64,000 bases of DNA from Paenibacillus kobensis NBRC 15729 (GCF_004000825.1 NZ_BILZ01000002.1:62001-126000); one strand, 5' to 3'; shown: positions 50,075 through 59,204, numbered from the stretch's first letter. The notes: generated by a model from the letters alone, not told the origin. A program made the numbers and translations.

Positions 50075-50971
50075 CTACTCTCTCAATCTGACCGGCAAAT
50101 ACAGATCAAGCTCCCCGTATTCCTCGCTCGCAATCGACTCGTCGACCCATTCGAAATAATAACGGTCCGCCCATACGTAGACGGAATGCTTCCGCCAATA
50201 GTCTTCGATAAATGACCATATTTGGTCCAAATGGTCTACTGTAATTCGGCTCGGGTGGAAGCTGCACACGTACCGGAACACCGCATATTGATTAGCCGGC
50301 ACGACATAGCTGTCCAGATCGTCCGGCAGACCGTCGAATGCCGCAACTCTCGCTGCTGTCATGTAGCAGCTGCGGTCATGCGTCATTTCGGTGGTCAGCC
50401 CGATATACACGCTGCCTACAATTTTATTCTTGATTCGAGGCCAGTCTTGCTCATAGAAAACATTCGCCTTCGAATTCGCTTCGTACGTTTCCTCGTTGTC
50501 GCGGTAATAGATGATGCTTTTTCTCCCCGCAAGCAGAATGGCCGGCTGAACGACATAATACGGTTGAAAAATAGCGCCGTCGCCGCTGCCAATCGTCGTC
50601 ATCATCTCGATGTCCAGCTTCTCGGTTACCTTCAACTGGTCCTGTCCTGTGCGGCGGTATTGGCCCGGCGTTATGCCGAACTCCCGTTTGAATGCCCGTA
50701 TGTACGACTGTTCATGCTCAAATCCGTATTCGATACTAACGGCAAGCAAGCTAACGGCAGAGTCTAGCAGCAGCTCGAAGCTGCTGGCCAGCTTACGTCC
50801 TCGAATATAATCGGCCATTGTCCGGCCCGTTGCCAGCTTGAACAACCGGTGAAGATGAAACTTCGACATATATACCGCATCCGCCACATCCTCCAATGTG
50901 ACCGAGCGCTTCATATGAAGCTCAATATAGTCGACAGCTGCTGAAACCGTCTGTTTCAATGGTGTATGCAT
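50075..50971 (-). CDS. AraC-family regulator with GyrI-like ligand domain
   Basis: The 298-residue protein begins with the AraC DNA-binding domain (about 8-105). Its two helix-turn-helix units are TLEDVADAVYMSKFHLHRLF and SIEYGFEHEQSYIRAFKREF, closing with GITPGQYRR. A GyrI/Rob-like effector-binding domain follows (about 130-298) with QYAVFRYVCSFHPSRI and YYFEWVDESI. Such regulators answer to small hydrophobic or cationic compounds. No target gene is obvious; the divergent GNAT gene is a candidate. ATG50971 is used. Confidence 0.9.
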   Translation of the reverse strand: MHTPLKQTVSAAVDYIELHMKRSVTLEDVADAVYMSKFHLHRLFKLATGRTMADYIRGRKLASSFELLLDSAVSLLAVSIEYGFEHEQSYIRAFKREFGITPGQYRRTGQDQLKVTEKLDIEMMTTIGSGDGAIFQPYYVVQPAILLAGRKSIIYYRDNEETYEANSKANVFYEQDWPRIKNKIVGSVYIGLTTEMTHDRSCYMTAARVAAFDGLPDDLDSYVVPANQYAVFRYVCSFHPSRITVDHLDQIWSFIEDYWRKHSVYVWADRYYFEWVDESIASEEYGELDLYLPVRLRE

Positions 50972-51175
50972 AGATGCTCTCCGTCATATGTGTAGAATGA
51001 TAATCTGAGACCGCGAATTGCTTATGCCTTCAGTAAACCAAAAACTTCTAAATTTGAAAACCTCTTTTTTTAATATCACGCTGTTAATAAAGCAAGAATC
51101 GTTCATTTCGGTTCCGAACAATTCCGTATACTTTTTCTTAAACCTAAGATAAAGATTAATGGAAGGGGCCTCCAC

Positions 51176-51745
51176 ATGCAGCTTACGACTCCAAGATTAC
51201 ATATTCGCCGCTTTGAACCAACGGACTGGGAAGCGGTGCACGCTTATACCTCTAACGAACAAGTGATGAAATATATACCTGGCGGCGTTATGACCGAAGA
51301 CGATACGCGGCGGTTCGTGGAACACCATTCGGATGAGAGCAAGGCGGAGCATTTTCCGGTTGTTCTATTGAAGGAGAACCGGATTATTGGACACATCGTG
51401 TTTCACCGCTATCACAATGACCACATTTACGAGATTGGCTGGGTGTTTCATTCCGGTTACTACAACCAAGGCTACGCTTCTGAGGCCGCTCAAGCGGTAC
51501 TCGATTACGCCTTCGGCACAATGAATATTCATCGGCTGATTGCGACCTGCCAGCCGGACAATCCGCCTTCGTACCGGGTCATGGAGAAGATCGGCATGCA
51601 GAGAGAAGGGTATTTCAAACAATGTATCCCTCGCGGGGACAATGAATGGATGGACGAGTATTATTATGCGATTCTGGAAGACGAATGGCGGGAGCAGATG
51701 AAGATTCGGGTCCAAGAAGCTGTGAACAGCAACCGATATGAATGA
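51176..51745 (+). CDS. RimJ/RimL-type GNAT acetyltransferase
   Basis: The 189-residue protein starts LTTPRLHIRRFEPTDW and has the acetyl-CoA loop SGYYNQGYASEAAQ (about 93-106). A C-terminal MEKIGMQREGYFKQCIPRGD follows, typical of ribosomal-protein serine acetyltransferase relatives. The acceptor is unknown. A GGAAGGGG site precedes ATG51176. Its stop region overlaps the cupin gene by eight bases, so the pair forms an operon divergent from the AraC-family gene. Confidence 0.9.
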   Translation: MQLTTPRLHIRRFEPTDWEAVHAYTSNEQVMKYIPGGVMTEDDTRRFVEHHSDESKAEHFPVVLLKENRIIGHIVFHRYHNDHIYEIGWVFHSGYYNQGYASEAAQAVLDYAFGTMNIHRLIATCQPDNPPSYRVMEKIGMQREGYFKQCIPRGDNEWMDEYYYAILEDEWREQMKIRVQEAVNSNRYE

Positions 51746-52235
51746 CCTGATATCGGAGTCCGTTATTCGATTAGCGGAGAAGCTGCAATTGCCGGAACGC
51801 TTAGTCCATATCGAGCATCTGCCATGGGTTCCTTTTAACGATGAAGAAACCTGTTTCTTCAAGCCATTACGCTTCGATCTTAGCACGGGAACATGGATCT
51901 ATCTATTCCGTGTTGAGAGCAATCAAGTATTGGGCAGGCATCGGCATACGGGAGGCTCCGTAATCGGATACACTTTGCAAGGACGATGGCGGTATGCGGA
52001 ACGCGACTGGACCGCAGTTCCAGGAACGTTTATTTTCGAACCGCCGGGCGATATCCATACGCTCATCTCCGAAGACGAAGAAGTCGTGGCGTTATTCATA
52101 TTGAGCGGAACGCTTCAATACTTTGACGAGAACAATCAATTCGGCGGGCAAGACGATATTTATACCGTTATTCAGAAATATCACGATTATTGCACTCGCA
52201 ACCATATTCCGGTGAATGACGAATTGATCTATTAA
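51738..52235 (+). CDS. Cupin-domain protein, ChrR/dihydroxyacetophenone dioxygenase-like
   Basis: The 165-residue single-domain cupin has LGRHRHTGGSVIGYTLQG near 64-81 (first cupin motif with two His) and PGTFIFEPPGDIHTL near 92-106 (second motif with His). It resembles 2,4'-dihydroxyacetophenone dioxygenase-like and ChrR cupins. These bind a metal and act as dioxygenases or sensors, and the reaction is not deducible. It begins inside the end of the GNAT gene. It converges on the graspetide precursor gene, separated by a hairpin. Confidence 0.85.
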   Translation: MNDLISESVIRLAEKLQLPERLVHIEHLPWVPFNDEETCFFKPLRFDLSTGTWIYLFRVESNQVLGRHRHTGGSVIGYTLQGRWRYAERDWTAVPGTFIFEPPGDIHTLISEDEEVVALFILSGTLQYFDENNQFGGQDDIYTVIQKYHDYCTRNHIPVNDELIY

Positions 52236-52267
52236 TGGATCGTTAAGCCGCCATATCGAACGAGGCA

Positions 52268-52307
52268 AGGCCGTTCTCCCCGCTAAGCAAGCGGACCAGA
52301 ACGGCCT
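52268..52307. terminator. Hairpin between cupin and graspetide precursor genes
   Basis: AGGCCGTTCT and AGAACGGCCT form a perfect 10-bp outer stem with an inner CCGCT/AGCGG stem. T tracts are weak on both strands, so termination may be partial. Confidence 0.65.
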
Positions 52308-52363
52308 ATTCGTTCACCTGTAAAAGGCAGCTGAGTCAAATCCTCTTCGTTCGTTCTTCAGTA

Positions 52364-52609
52364 CTACTGCAGACCCGTGCCGTCTTCCTCACCGATTGCG
52401 AGCGTCGTGGCGATTGGACCGCCGTCCTCTTCGCCAAGCGCAAGCGTCGTATAGATCGGCGGTTTCTTCGGCAGGATGACGCAGCCGCCTGGCGCAATGC
52501 CGCCTTTCACTTCCTTCATGCCGGCCTCATCAAGCTCCACCATCTCCGCGTTCAAGCATAATCCTTTCGATAACGTTTCTTGCTGGGCAGCATCAAACAT
52601 AATCTTCAT
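52364..52609 (-). CDS. Graspetide (plesiocin-type, omega-ester peptide) precursor
   Basis: The 81-residue precursor has an acidic leader, a double glycine (Gly36-Gly37 in KEVKGG), and a C-terminal core. The core holds two near-identical repeats, TTLALGEEDG (54-63) and TTLAIGEEDG (68-77). Both fit the TT-x4-EE core motif of plesiocin-type graspetides. In these, an ATP-grasp enzyme links threonine hydroxyls to glutamate side chains as esters, giving hairpin-shaped macrocycles. Four ester links would be expected from two repeats. ATG52609 follows GAGGAGG with 7 bases spacing. The ligase gene lies 44 bases upstream on the same strand. No dedicated protease or transporter gene is adjacent. Activity unknown; plesiocin itself inhibits serine proteases. 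Confidence 0.88.
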   Translation of the reverse strand: MKIMFDAAQQETLSKGLCLNAEMVELDEAGMKEVKGGIAPGGCVILPKKPPIYTTLALGEEDGGPIATTLAIGEEDGTGLQ

Positions 52610-52653
52610 CACAATTCCTCCTCTTATAGGCACAAATTATTGTAGCGCCATCC

Positions 52654-53835
52654 TTACCATACTCTCGATATTCTGACCTCCTGGCCGGAACGCTCAACCT
52701 CCATCATCTTGACTCGCTTGCCGGTTTGCTGCCAGAACTGCTCCTGCTGCTCCACGTTCATCGGCATAATGACACGCTGTTGGGTGAGCATTTGCTCGGA
52801 CCATTGCTTCATGACTTCGCAGTAAGGGAATAATGGCGTAGCTACCGGCTTGTTCATTCCAATCGAATCGCTGCTGTGAAACTCAAGCAGTACGCCATCT
52901 CCAGGCGTGGACACGACGGAATCATATTGTCGAAGATACTCGATAATGCCATCCGTAATCGGCGATTCTGTCTTCCTCTCGATATCCAAGTACGCCGGCA
53001 TGCTGTTGCATTCGATCAGCACGAATCGGCCTTCCGGCGTCAGCCGCAAATCGATGCCGCTGAATCGTAGTCCAAGAGCCTTCATCGCCCGATCGCACAT
53101 ATCGGTGACCTCGTCCGGAAGACACACTTGCCTATATGTGATCGCACCGTCCAAATAATTCGGATCCGTGCGGTAATCGAGAATATCCTCATGCGACGTA
53201 ACAATAATGTGCGCTGACAGCACTTGGCCCTCTAGCATATTAACCCTAACGTCCTTGCCTGCGATTTCTTCTTGGAAAATAACAGGCTCACCGAATGTGT
53301 CCGCATCGCGCAGACTGGACCAGAACGACTCGTCAACCCGTCGGCAGAAGCTGCCTCCAGGCAGCGGCTTGCAGACGGCTTGCCCTCCAATACGCACCAC
53401 GAATGCACGTGCTATGCCGACTGATGAAGTAATGCACGTAGACGGCAGCGTGACTCCGATTGTGCGAAGCTTGTACAGCTGATAGTATTTGGACGCTTGA
53501 GAAGGAGGATTGACGACTATCGCGCCTCGCTCATGCATAATCCGCAGCCACCCTCGGATTGCCTCTGCTCTTCCTCCGAATTGGACCTGAACGTCGAAGC
53601 GCTGCGGGTCCTCCAGTTGAAAGTAATCTGGATTGTGCGACATCACCCCTCTGAAAAAGACGGATGACACCTCTCGAATCGGTACTCCATTGTAATAAAG
53701 AACGCCATCCTGCAGGGCATAATCGTTCGTCAGCGGCGACTCAAGCTCTATGAAATCCGCTTCGAGCGCTTGCAGACGATTGGCCATATGCCGGCAATGC
53801 GCGTCATTCATCGGATTCATGATCACAATGGTCAT
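52654..53835 (-). CDS. ATP-grasp graspetide ligase
   Basis: The 393-residue RimK-like ATP-grasp enzyme should activate core glutamates as acyl phosphates and join them to threonines. Visible are the nucleotide-binding Lys156 and glycine-rich loop in AVCKPLPGGSFCRR, the hinge acidic pair QEEIAGKDVRVN (Glu189-Glu190, Asp195-x-Arg197), DLRLTPEGRFVLIECNSMP with Asp262-x-Arg264, and the metal ligands Glu275 and Asn277. A DxR motif is characteristic of graspetide synthetases. ATG53835 follows AGGAGG with 6 bases spacing; an upstream in-frame start at 53874 is not needed. The ligase precedes the precursor, so both can be one transcript. Confidence 0.9.
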   Translation of the reverse strand: MTIVIMNPMNDAHCRHMANRLQALEADFIELESPLTNDYALQDGVLYYNGVPIREVSSVFFRGVMSHNPDYFQLEDPQRFDVQVQFGGRAEAIRGWLRIMHERGAIVVNPPSQASKYYQLYKLRTIGVTLPSTCITSSVGIARAFVVRIGGQAVCKPLPGGSFCRRVDESFWSSLRDADTFGEPVIFQEEIAGKDVRVNMLEGQVLSAHIIVTSHEDILDYRTDPNYLDGAITYRQVCLPDEVTDMCDRAMKALGLRFSGIDLRLTPEGRFVLIECNSMPAYLDIERKTESPITDGIIEYLRQYDSVVSTPGDGVLLEFHSSDSIGMNKPVATPLFPYCEVMKQWSEQMLTQQRVIMPMNVEQQEQFWQQTGKRVKMMEVERSGQEVRISRVW

Positions 53836-53995
53836 GAACGTCCTCCTCTGTACGGTCATCATCTTCCCTGTCATATACTACCAACTTTATATTAGAAGAG
53901 AGAATTATGGAATCCTACATAGGAATCTATGAGCAAAGCAACAGAAACGCGAAGACGCTAGTCCTCGCATCCCATTTCCTTACCCGAATTCAAAT

Positions 53996-54038
53996 AAAAA
54001 GCGCCGTCTCGGAGCTATGACAGCTCCGAGATCGACGC
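53996..54038 (-). terminator. Intrinsic terminator of the D-Ala-D-Ala carboxypeptidase gene
   Basis: On the minus strand AGCTCCGAG-type arms (TCTCGGAGCT/AGCTCCGAGA) with an outer GCG/CGC pair are followed by a T tract, 16 bases after the stop codon. Confidence 0.82.
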
Positions 54039-54053
54039 TATTCGTCATCCTTA

Positions 54054-54998
54054 TTAAGGTCCAAGCGCAACCTTCAACCGCCGTGACAGTCCGGCAGCCA
54101 GCGATCTTCCGCCGCTCTGCTTCTCGCCGAAGCCAAGCTCATAGAGCCGCTCCGTCTCCACGAACCTTTCGTCAGCCGTATCTGTTCCCATAACGACTGC
54201 GATTAGCCGAGTGTTGCCGCGGACCGTCGTACCGGTGAAGCAGTAGCCCGCCCGCTCCGTGTAGCCCGTCTTCAACCCGTCGCTGCCCGGATAAGCGAAC
54301 CGTTCGCCAGGCAGCATCAGGTTCGTCGTGCGTAGCACGCCGTTCTGGCTCTCGGTATCCCCAACCGCAGGCCGCGACGTAGTCGTCAGCACTTCCGGGA
54401 AGGATCGAATCAGATAGCGGGCAAGCAGCGCGACGTCTCTAGCGGTAAGCGACGTTTCTCCTGACGAGGCTGCCTCCGTAAAAGCAGCCAGATCAGCGCT
54501 GCTCAGTCCGGTCGCATTCGCGAACTTCGCCTCATCTGACAAACCAATTTGCTTCGCCCTGTCATTCATCAATTGGACGAATCGCTTCTCCGTCCCGGCA
54601 ATATGCTCGGCGAGCGCAACTGCGGCATCGTTCGACGAATGAACGGCCATCGACTCGAACAGCTCGCGTGCGGAGTAGCTTTGGCCTTGATTAAGTCCCG
54701 CTCCCGCCCCTGGTACGGAAGAAGCATAACCGGACGCCGTCACTTGTTCGTCCCAATTCATTCGTCCTGCACGAACGGATTCCAGCACAAGCAGCTCCGT
54801 CATCATTTTGGACATGCTCGCTGGCGGCAGCGGCATATCCGCATGCTGAACAAACAATGTCTTACCCGTATTCGCATCGATCAATATGGCCGCCTTGGCC
54901 TCTACCTTCAAAGACTGATGGCCTAATGGCCAATCCGTCACTCTGATCATCCATAGCAGCACGCCAATTGCTGCTGCGAGCAGCACCCATCTTTTCAT
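54054..54998 (-). CDS. D-alanyl-D-alanine carboxypeptidase (PBP5/DacF family)
   Basis: The 314-residue enzyme trims the terminal D-alanine from peptidoglycan stem peptides. An N-terminal membrane or signal segment (about 2-20) precedes the transpeptidase fold. Active-site motifs are Ser61-x-x-Lys64 (PPASMSKMM), Ser121-x-Asn123 (VHSSNDAA) and Lys244-Thr-Gly (GLKTGYTE). The C-terminal beta domain of full-length PBP5 is missing, so it is a short DacF/DacB-like version. That is common among sporulation and vegetative carboxypeptidases of Bacilli. It is a single gene with its own terminator. Confidence 0.94.
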   Translation of the reverse strand: MKRWVLLAAAIGVLLWMIRVTDWPLGHQSLKVEAKAAILIDANTGKTLFVQHADMPLPPASMSKMMTELLVLESVRAGRMNWDEQVTASGYASSVPGAGAGLNQGQSYSARELFESMAVHSSNDAAVALAEHIAGTEKRFVQLMNDRAKQIGLSDEAKFANATGLSSADLAAFTEAASSGETSLTARDVALLARYLIRSFPEVLTTTSRPAVGDTESQNGVLRTTNLMLPGERFAYPGSDGLKTGYTERAGYCFTGTTVRGNTRLIAVVMGTDTADERFVETERLYELGFGEKQSGGRSLAAGLSRRLKVALGP

Positions 54999-55243
54999 TA
55001 TGGAACCTTACCTCCGAACGTTATCTAATGTTTCCATCATACGAAACACAGCTTAACGTTTCCGCAACCGTTCCATAACCGTTTCATAAGAAAACCTTAA
55101 GATTGGTTTACATTTGGACGAGTGTTGATTATATGAAAATAAATGTATTCAGCGACTATATGGAGCCTCTTCTTCTCTAGCGCATCGAGCGAGGTATCAA
55201 GCTATTGGTAGTTATATGGATCATCAATTACTCTCGTTGGAGG

Positions 55244-55435
55244 TTGTATTTCATACAAGGAAATCCGGCATGCGCCACTCGTCCAAGCTCCTTCATTGTA
55301 CTTCGTACAACCGAGAGTCGGGTCAAATGGCACAAAACCCTGAATTTACCGTTAACGATTGGTTTTCCATTGTATGAAATACAATCAATCCCACCATTTC
55401 ACATCACGCGTCTGCTTTCATTGTACGAAATGCAA
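55244..55435. repeat. Four-box inverted intergenic element, copy B (TTGTA-N5-TACAA family)
   Basis: Palindromes TTGTA-TTTCA-TACAA, TTGTA-CTTCG-TACAA, TTGTA-TGAAA-TACAA and TTGTA-CGAAA-TGCAA start at 55244, 55296, 55370 and 55421. Steps are 52, 74 and 51 bases, against 52, 74 and 52 in copy A. The loops show the orientation: pyrimidine-rich in the first two boxes, purine-rich in the last two, so the second pair is the inverse of the first. It sits in the 496-base gap between the carboxypeptidase and histidine kinase genes. No gene is seen there. Confidence 0.85.
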
Positions 55436-55494
55436 TCGAGCGAATCTGCCGAGATCGTTTAGGGAGGCTCACTCCTGACTCCTGACGCCTACCG

Positions 55495-56589
55495 CTAAAT
55501 ATGAATAGGCAGCCGTAAAATAAATGCAGTCCGGTATGGATCGCTCACGACGCTGATCGTGCCGCCGTGGCGTTCGACGATGCTCTTCGCAATAGCGAGC
55601 CCGAGGCCGGAGCCGCGCGAGCCTTCTTTTTCCGTACGCGACTTATCCACCCGGTAGAACCGGTCGAAGATGTGGGGCAGATCGACGGAAGGAATCGGCT
55701 CGCCGTAGTTAATGACTTCGGTCACTGAGAAACCGCCTTCGCACCGGACCGTAATATCGAGCTTCTTGCCTTCGCGGCCGTAGGCGATGGCGTTCGCAAA
55801 CAAATTCTCGAACACGCGCACCAGCTTATCGGCATCCGCGAACAGCATCACATTCGTTTCTTCCGTCCGAAGTGAGCCTTGAAGCCCGGCGTCGGATAAC
55901 GACACCTGATATTGAACCAGCAACTGGCGAAGCATCTCAATCAGATTGAACTCCGAACGTTTCAACGGTACGGCATCGTGGCGCATACGCGTATACTCGA
56001 ACAAATCCTCGATCAGCACACCAAGCCGCTTCGCTTTATCATGCGCAATCTGTACAAAATACCGCAGCTCGATTTCGTCGCGGTACCGGTCTTGCTCAAT
56101 TAATCCGAGATAACCAATAATGGACGTCAATGGCGTACGAAGATCATGGGATACGTTCGTAATAAGCTCATTTTTCGCTTGCTCCGATCTTCGCTGGTTA
56201 TCCAGCGTCTCCGACATGCCAACGACGATCCGGTTCGTTATTTCGGCTAGATCCGTCAGTTCGCTGCTCTGGCGAATCGGAATGCGGTGGTCGAAGTTGC
56301 CTTCGGCAATGTAATGAACGGAACGGCTAATGCGCGCTAGATACCGGAACTGGCGTTGCTGCAGCAGCAGGAAATAGAACAAATAAATCACGATGGCAAG
56401 CGCAGGCGTAAACATGCTGTCCATCCGGTTGGCTAGGCGCACGACTTTCCAATACAGCGACGGATACTGAACGAGAAGCTGAAGCCCGACGGATTGCAGC
56501 AGGAAGAAGGTTAGGAAAGCTAATGCCGCAGCGAGCGCCATATGCCAGACAAGCCGCAGCGACATACGCAGCACGATATGGTTATGCAT
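55495..56589 (-). CDS. Membrane sensor histidine kinase
   Basis: The 364-residue kinase has two membrane helices (about 15-38 and 60-77) around a short outside loop, a HAMP-like linker (about 80-130), and a phosphoacceptor His148 in NVSHDLRTPLTS. The catalytic domain has N-box FENLFANAIAYG, FDRFYRVDKSR and G-box GSGLGLAIAKSIVERHGG. It resembles VanS/PhoR-type kinases; the short outer loop suggests sensing in or at the membrane. It overlaps the response regulator gene by eight bases. The signal is unknown. Confidence 0.93.
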   Translation of the reverse strand: MHNHIVLRMSLRLVWHMALAAALAFLTFFLLQSVGLQLLVQYPSLYWKVVRLANRMDSMFTPALAIVIYLFYFLLLQQRQFRYLARISRSVHYIAEGNFDHRIPIRQSSELTDLAEITNRIVVGMSETLDNQRRSEQAKNELITNVSHDLRTPLTSIIGYLGLIEQDRYRDEIELRYFVQIAHDKAKRLGVLIEDLFEYTRMRHDAVPLKRSEFNLIEMLRQLLVQYQVSLSDAGLQGSLRTEETNVMLFADADKLVRVFENLFANAIAYGREGKKLDITVRCEGGFSVTEVINYGEPIPSVDLPHIFDRFYRVDKSRTEKEGSRGSGLGLAIAKSIVERHGGTISVVSDPYRTAFILRLPIHI

Positions 56590-57274
56590 CGATTTTGTAC
56601 CCGACTCCCCATACGGTCGTAATCAGCTTGTCGCCGGTTTCCTGCTCCAGCTTATCCCGCAGCTTGCTAATGTGCACCATCACCGTATTGTTCGATTCGA
56701 AATACCGTTCGCCCCATACCTGCTGAAAAATATCTTCCGCGCTGAACACCCGCCCCGGCTGGCTCGCAAGCAAGTAAAGGATGCCGAATTCCGTCGAAGT
56801 CAAATGAAGCGGCTTCCCGTCGACTTCGGCTTTATGCGTCATCCGGTCGATCCGCAGTCCGCCGATATACAAGATGTTCTCGTCCTCCGCTTTGGCCGGG
56901 CGGCTGTACTGATACGAGCGGCGCAGCAGCGACTTCACGCGTGCGATGAGCTCCAGCGGATTGAATGGCTTCGTCATATAATCGTCGGCCCCGGTCATCA
57001 GTCCCATTATTTTGTCCATATCCTCCGCCTTCGCGCTCACCATCAGGATAGGAATCGCTTCCTCCTTGCGCAAATGTCGGCACAGTTCAAGACCGTCCAT
57101 TCGGGGCATCATAACGTCCAGCACGACGAGATCGAACGGCTGCGCCTCGATCATCCGGAGCGCTTCTTCACCGTCTCCGGCGATCTTCGTCTCGAAGCCT
57201 TCATTTCGCAAATAAATATCGATAAGCTCCGCGATCTGGCGGTCATCATCAACTATCAATATGGTGCGGTTCAT
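56582..57274 (-). CDS. OmpR/VanR-type response regulator
   Basis: The 230-residue protein has a receiver domain with acidic pocket Asp9-Asp10, phosphoacceptor Asp53 (LVVLDVMMPRMDG) and Lys near 102 (TKPFNPLEL). The OmpR winged helix covers about 130-228 (LTSTEFGILYLLASQPGRVF). ATG57274 was chosen over the in-frame GTG57289, whose ribosome binding site it would share. It is first in the operon with the kinase. The dyads at 57388-57418 upstream may be its own binding sites. Confidence 0.93.
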   Translation of the reverse strand: MNRTILIVDDDRQIAELIDIYLRNEGFETKIAGDGEEALRMIEAQPFDLVVLDVMMPRMDGLELCRHLRKEEAIPILMVSAKAEDMDKIMGLMTGADDYMTKPFNPLELIARVKSLLRRSYQYSRPAKAEDENILYIGGLRIDRMTHKAEVDGKPLHLTSTEFGILYLLASQPGRVFSAEDIFQQVWGERYFESNNTVMVHISKLRDKLEQETGDKLITTVWGVGYKIDA

Positions 57275-57387
57275 CGTCTCGCTCTTCACCTCGTTTTAAC
57301 CTAATCCGAACCTTCTGAATGGATCAACCCTACTATACACCGAACGCTGTTATTTTGTCCCTCGGGCGCCTAACAGATTAACGATGT

Positions 57388-57418
57388 TTAAGGATATCTT
57401 AACAGATCGTTAAGATAT
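57388..57418. promoter_or_regulatory. Overlapping palindromes between the response regulator gene and ilvD
   Basis: ATATCTTAAC-AGATC-GTTAAGATAT (57394-57418) is a perfect 10-bp inverted repeat. It overlaps TTAAG-GATAT-CTTAA (57388-57402). TAACAGAT also occurs at 57371 and 57400. The position between divergent genes suggests a regulator-binding region. Autoregulation by the neighbouring response regulator is the simplest guess. Confidence 0.6.
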
Positions 57419-57515
57419 TGGCGTCAAGCCCAGCAGCGGCGCACGTTTCCGGTGGTCACGAACCTATCGTTGTGGTAAACTATTTGCTATGGACAAACTC
57501 ATGGGAGGGACTTCA

Positions 57516-59204
57516 ATGTCGGCCAAAAACAACAGAATGCGCTCCGATATGATCAAAAAAGGCTTTGATCGGGCGCCGCACCGCAGCTTGCTCCGTGCAG
57601 CAGGCGTTAAAGAAGAAGATTTCGGCAAACCGTTCATCGCGGTATGCAACTCGTATATCGATATCGTTCCAGGACATGTGCATTTGCAAGAATTCGGCAA
57701 GCTCGTTAAAGAAGCGATCCGCGAAGCAGGCGGCGTACCATTCGAGTTCAACACAATCGGCGTAGACGACGGTATCGCAATGGGCCACATCGGCATGCGT
57801 TACTCGCTCGCAAGCCGAGAAATTATCGCAGACTCTGTCGAGACGGTCGTTAACGCGCACTGGTTCGACGGCATGGTCTGTATTCCGAACTGCGACAAAA
57901 TTACGCCAGGCATGATGATGGCAGCTCTGCGCATCAACATCCCGACGATCTTCGTCAGCGGCGGTCCGATGAAAGCGGGTAAAACGTCCGACGGCCGTTC
58001 GATCTCGTTGTCGAGCGTTTTCGAAGGCGTTGGCGCGTTCCAATCCGGCAAAATCGACGAGAAGAGCCTCACTGAGCTCGAGCAATTCGGTTGCCCGACT
58101 TGCGGCTCCTGCTCCGGCATGTTCACGGCTAACTCGATGAACTGCTTGGCTGAAGCACTCGGCCTTGCACTGCCAGGCAACGGTACGATTCTTGCTGTCG
58201 CTCCAGAGCGCAAAGAGTTCGTGAAGAAATCCGCTCGTCAGCTGATGGAGCTGATCAAGCAGGATATCAAACCTTGCGACATCGTGACCAAAGAAGCAAT
58301 CGACAACGCATTCGCAGTCGACATGGCGATGGGCGGATCGACGAACACGGTTCTTCATACTCTTGCACTGGCTCATGAAGCCGGCATCGACTACCCGATC
58401 TCCCGCATTAACGAAGTGGCGAACCGCGTGCCGCATCTGGCGAAGATCGCACCGGCATCGGACTGGCATATCGAGGACGTACACAATGCAGGCGGCGTAA
58501 GCGCCGTACTGAACGAGCTGTTCAAGAAGGAAGGCGCGCTTCACGGCGACTGCATGACCGTAACGGCCAAGACGCTTCGCGAGAACGTGGCAGGCTGCGA
58601 CATCCTGGACAAGGAAGTTATTCATACGCTCGACAACCCGCACAGCGAACGCGGCGGTCTGGCTGTATTGTTCGGCAATATCGCTCCTGAAGGCTGTATC
58701 GTGAAAGTCGGCGCAGTCGACAAGTCGGTCGGCGGCTACCACAAAGGCCCTGCAATCTGCTTCGATTCGCAAGAAGATTGCCTCGCAGGCATCGCGAACG
58801 GCAAGATCAAAGAAGGTCATGTCGTCGTTATCCGTTACGAAGGACCGAAGGGCGGCCCAGGCATGCCTGAAATGCTCGCTCCTACTTCGCAAATTATGGG
58901 TATGGGTCTCGGCGCCAAAGTCGGCCTCATCACCGACGGCCGTTTCTCCGGCGCATCGCGCGGCATCAGCATCGGCCACATCTCGCCGGAAGCAGCTGAA
59001 GGCGGCCCGCTCGCATTCGTACGCGACGGTGAAGAGATCGAGCTCGATCTGAACAACCGAACGATCAACCTGCTCATCGACGATGAAGAAATGGAACGCC
59101 GCAAGGCAGAATGGCAAGGCTTCGAGTCGAAGGTGAAGAAAGGCTACCTCGCTCGCTACTCCAAGCTCGTTACGAACGCAAGCATGGGTGCTATCCTGCA
59201 ATAA
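57516..59204 (+). CDS. ilvD: Dihydroxy-acid dehydratase
   Basis: The 562-residue iron-sulfur enzyme converts dihydroxy acids to 2-oxo acids in valine, leucine and isoleucine synthesis. Cluster cysteines lie in [14 protein letters not shown] near 117-130 and [17 protein letters not shown] near 190-206. The C-terminal [14 protein letters not shown] signature is present. ATG57516 follows GGGAGGG with 6 bases spacing; the in-frame ATG57489 has no site. It stands apart from other ilv genes and has no visible T-box or leader peptide, so its regulation differs from a typical ilv-leu operon. Confidence 0.97.
   Translation: MSAKNNRMRSDMIKKGFDRAPHRSLLRAAGVKEEDFGKPFIAVCNSYIDIVPGHVHLQEFGKLVKEAIREAGGVPFEFNTIGVDDGIAMGHIGMRYSLASREIIADSVETVVNAHWFDGMVCIPNCDKITPGMMMAALRINIPTIFVSGGPMKAGKTSDGRSISLSSVFEGVGAFQSGKIDEKSLTELEQFGCPTCGSCSGMFTANSMNCLAEALGLALPGNGTILAVAPERKEFVKKSARQLMELIKQDIKPCDIVTKEAIDNAFAVDMAMGGSTNTVLHTLALAHEAGIDYPISRINEVANRVPHLAKIAPASDWHIEDVHNAGGVSAVLNELFKKEGALHGDCMTVTAKTLRENVAGCDILDKEVIHTLDNPHSERGGLAVLFGNIAPEGCIVKVGAVDKSVGGYHKGPAICFDSQEDCLAGIANGKIKEGHVVVIRYEGPKGGPGMPEMLAPTSQIMGMGLGAKVGLITDGRFSGASRGISIGHISPEAAEGGPLAFVRDGEEIELDLNNRTINLLIDDEEMERRKAEWQGFESKVKKGYLARYSKLVTNASMGAILQ

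Noticed and set aside
9436-53835. Functional link between the amidoligase and the graspetide ATP-grasp ligase
   Set aside because: They are over 40 kb apart in separate units; both families act on peptides, but nothing in the sequence connects them.
57513-59201. Long open frame opposite ilvD, and similar ones opposite alkaline phosphatase and the glucan synthase
   Set aside because: These follow from codon bias of the real genes on the other strand; they lack ribosome binding sites and any recognisable domain.
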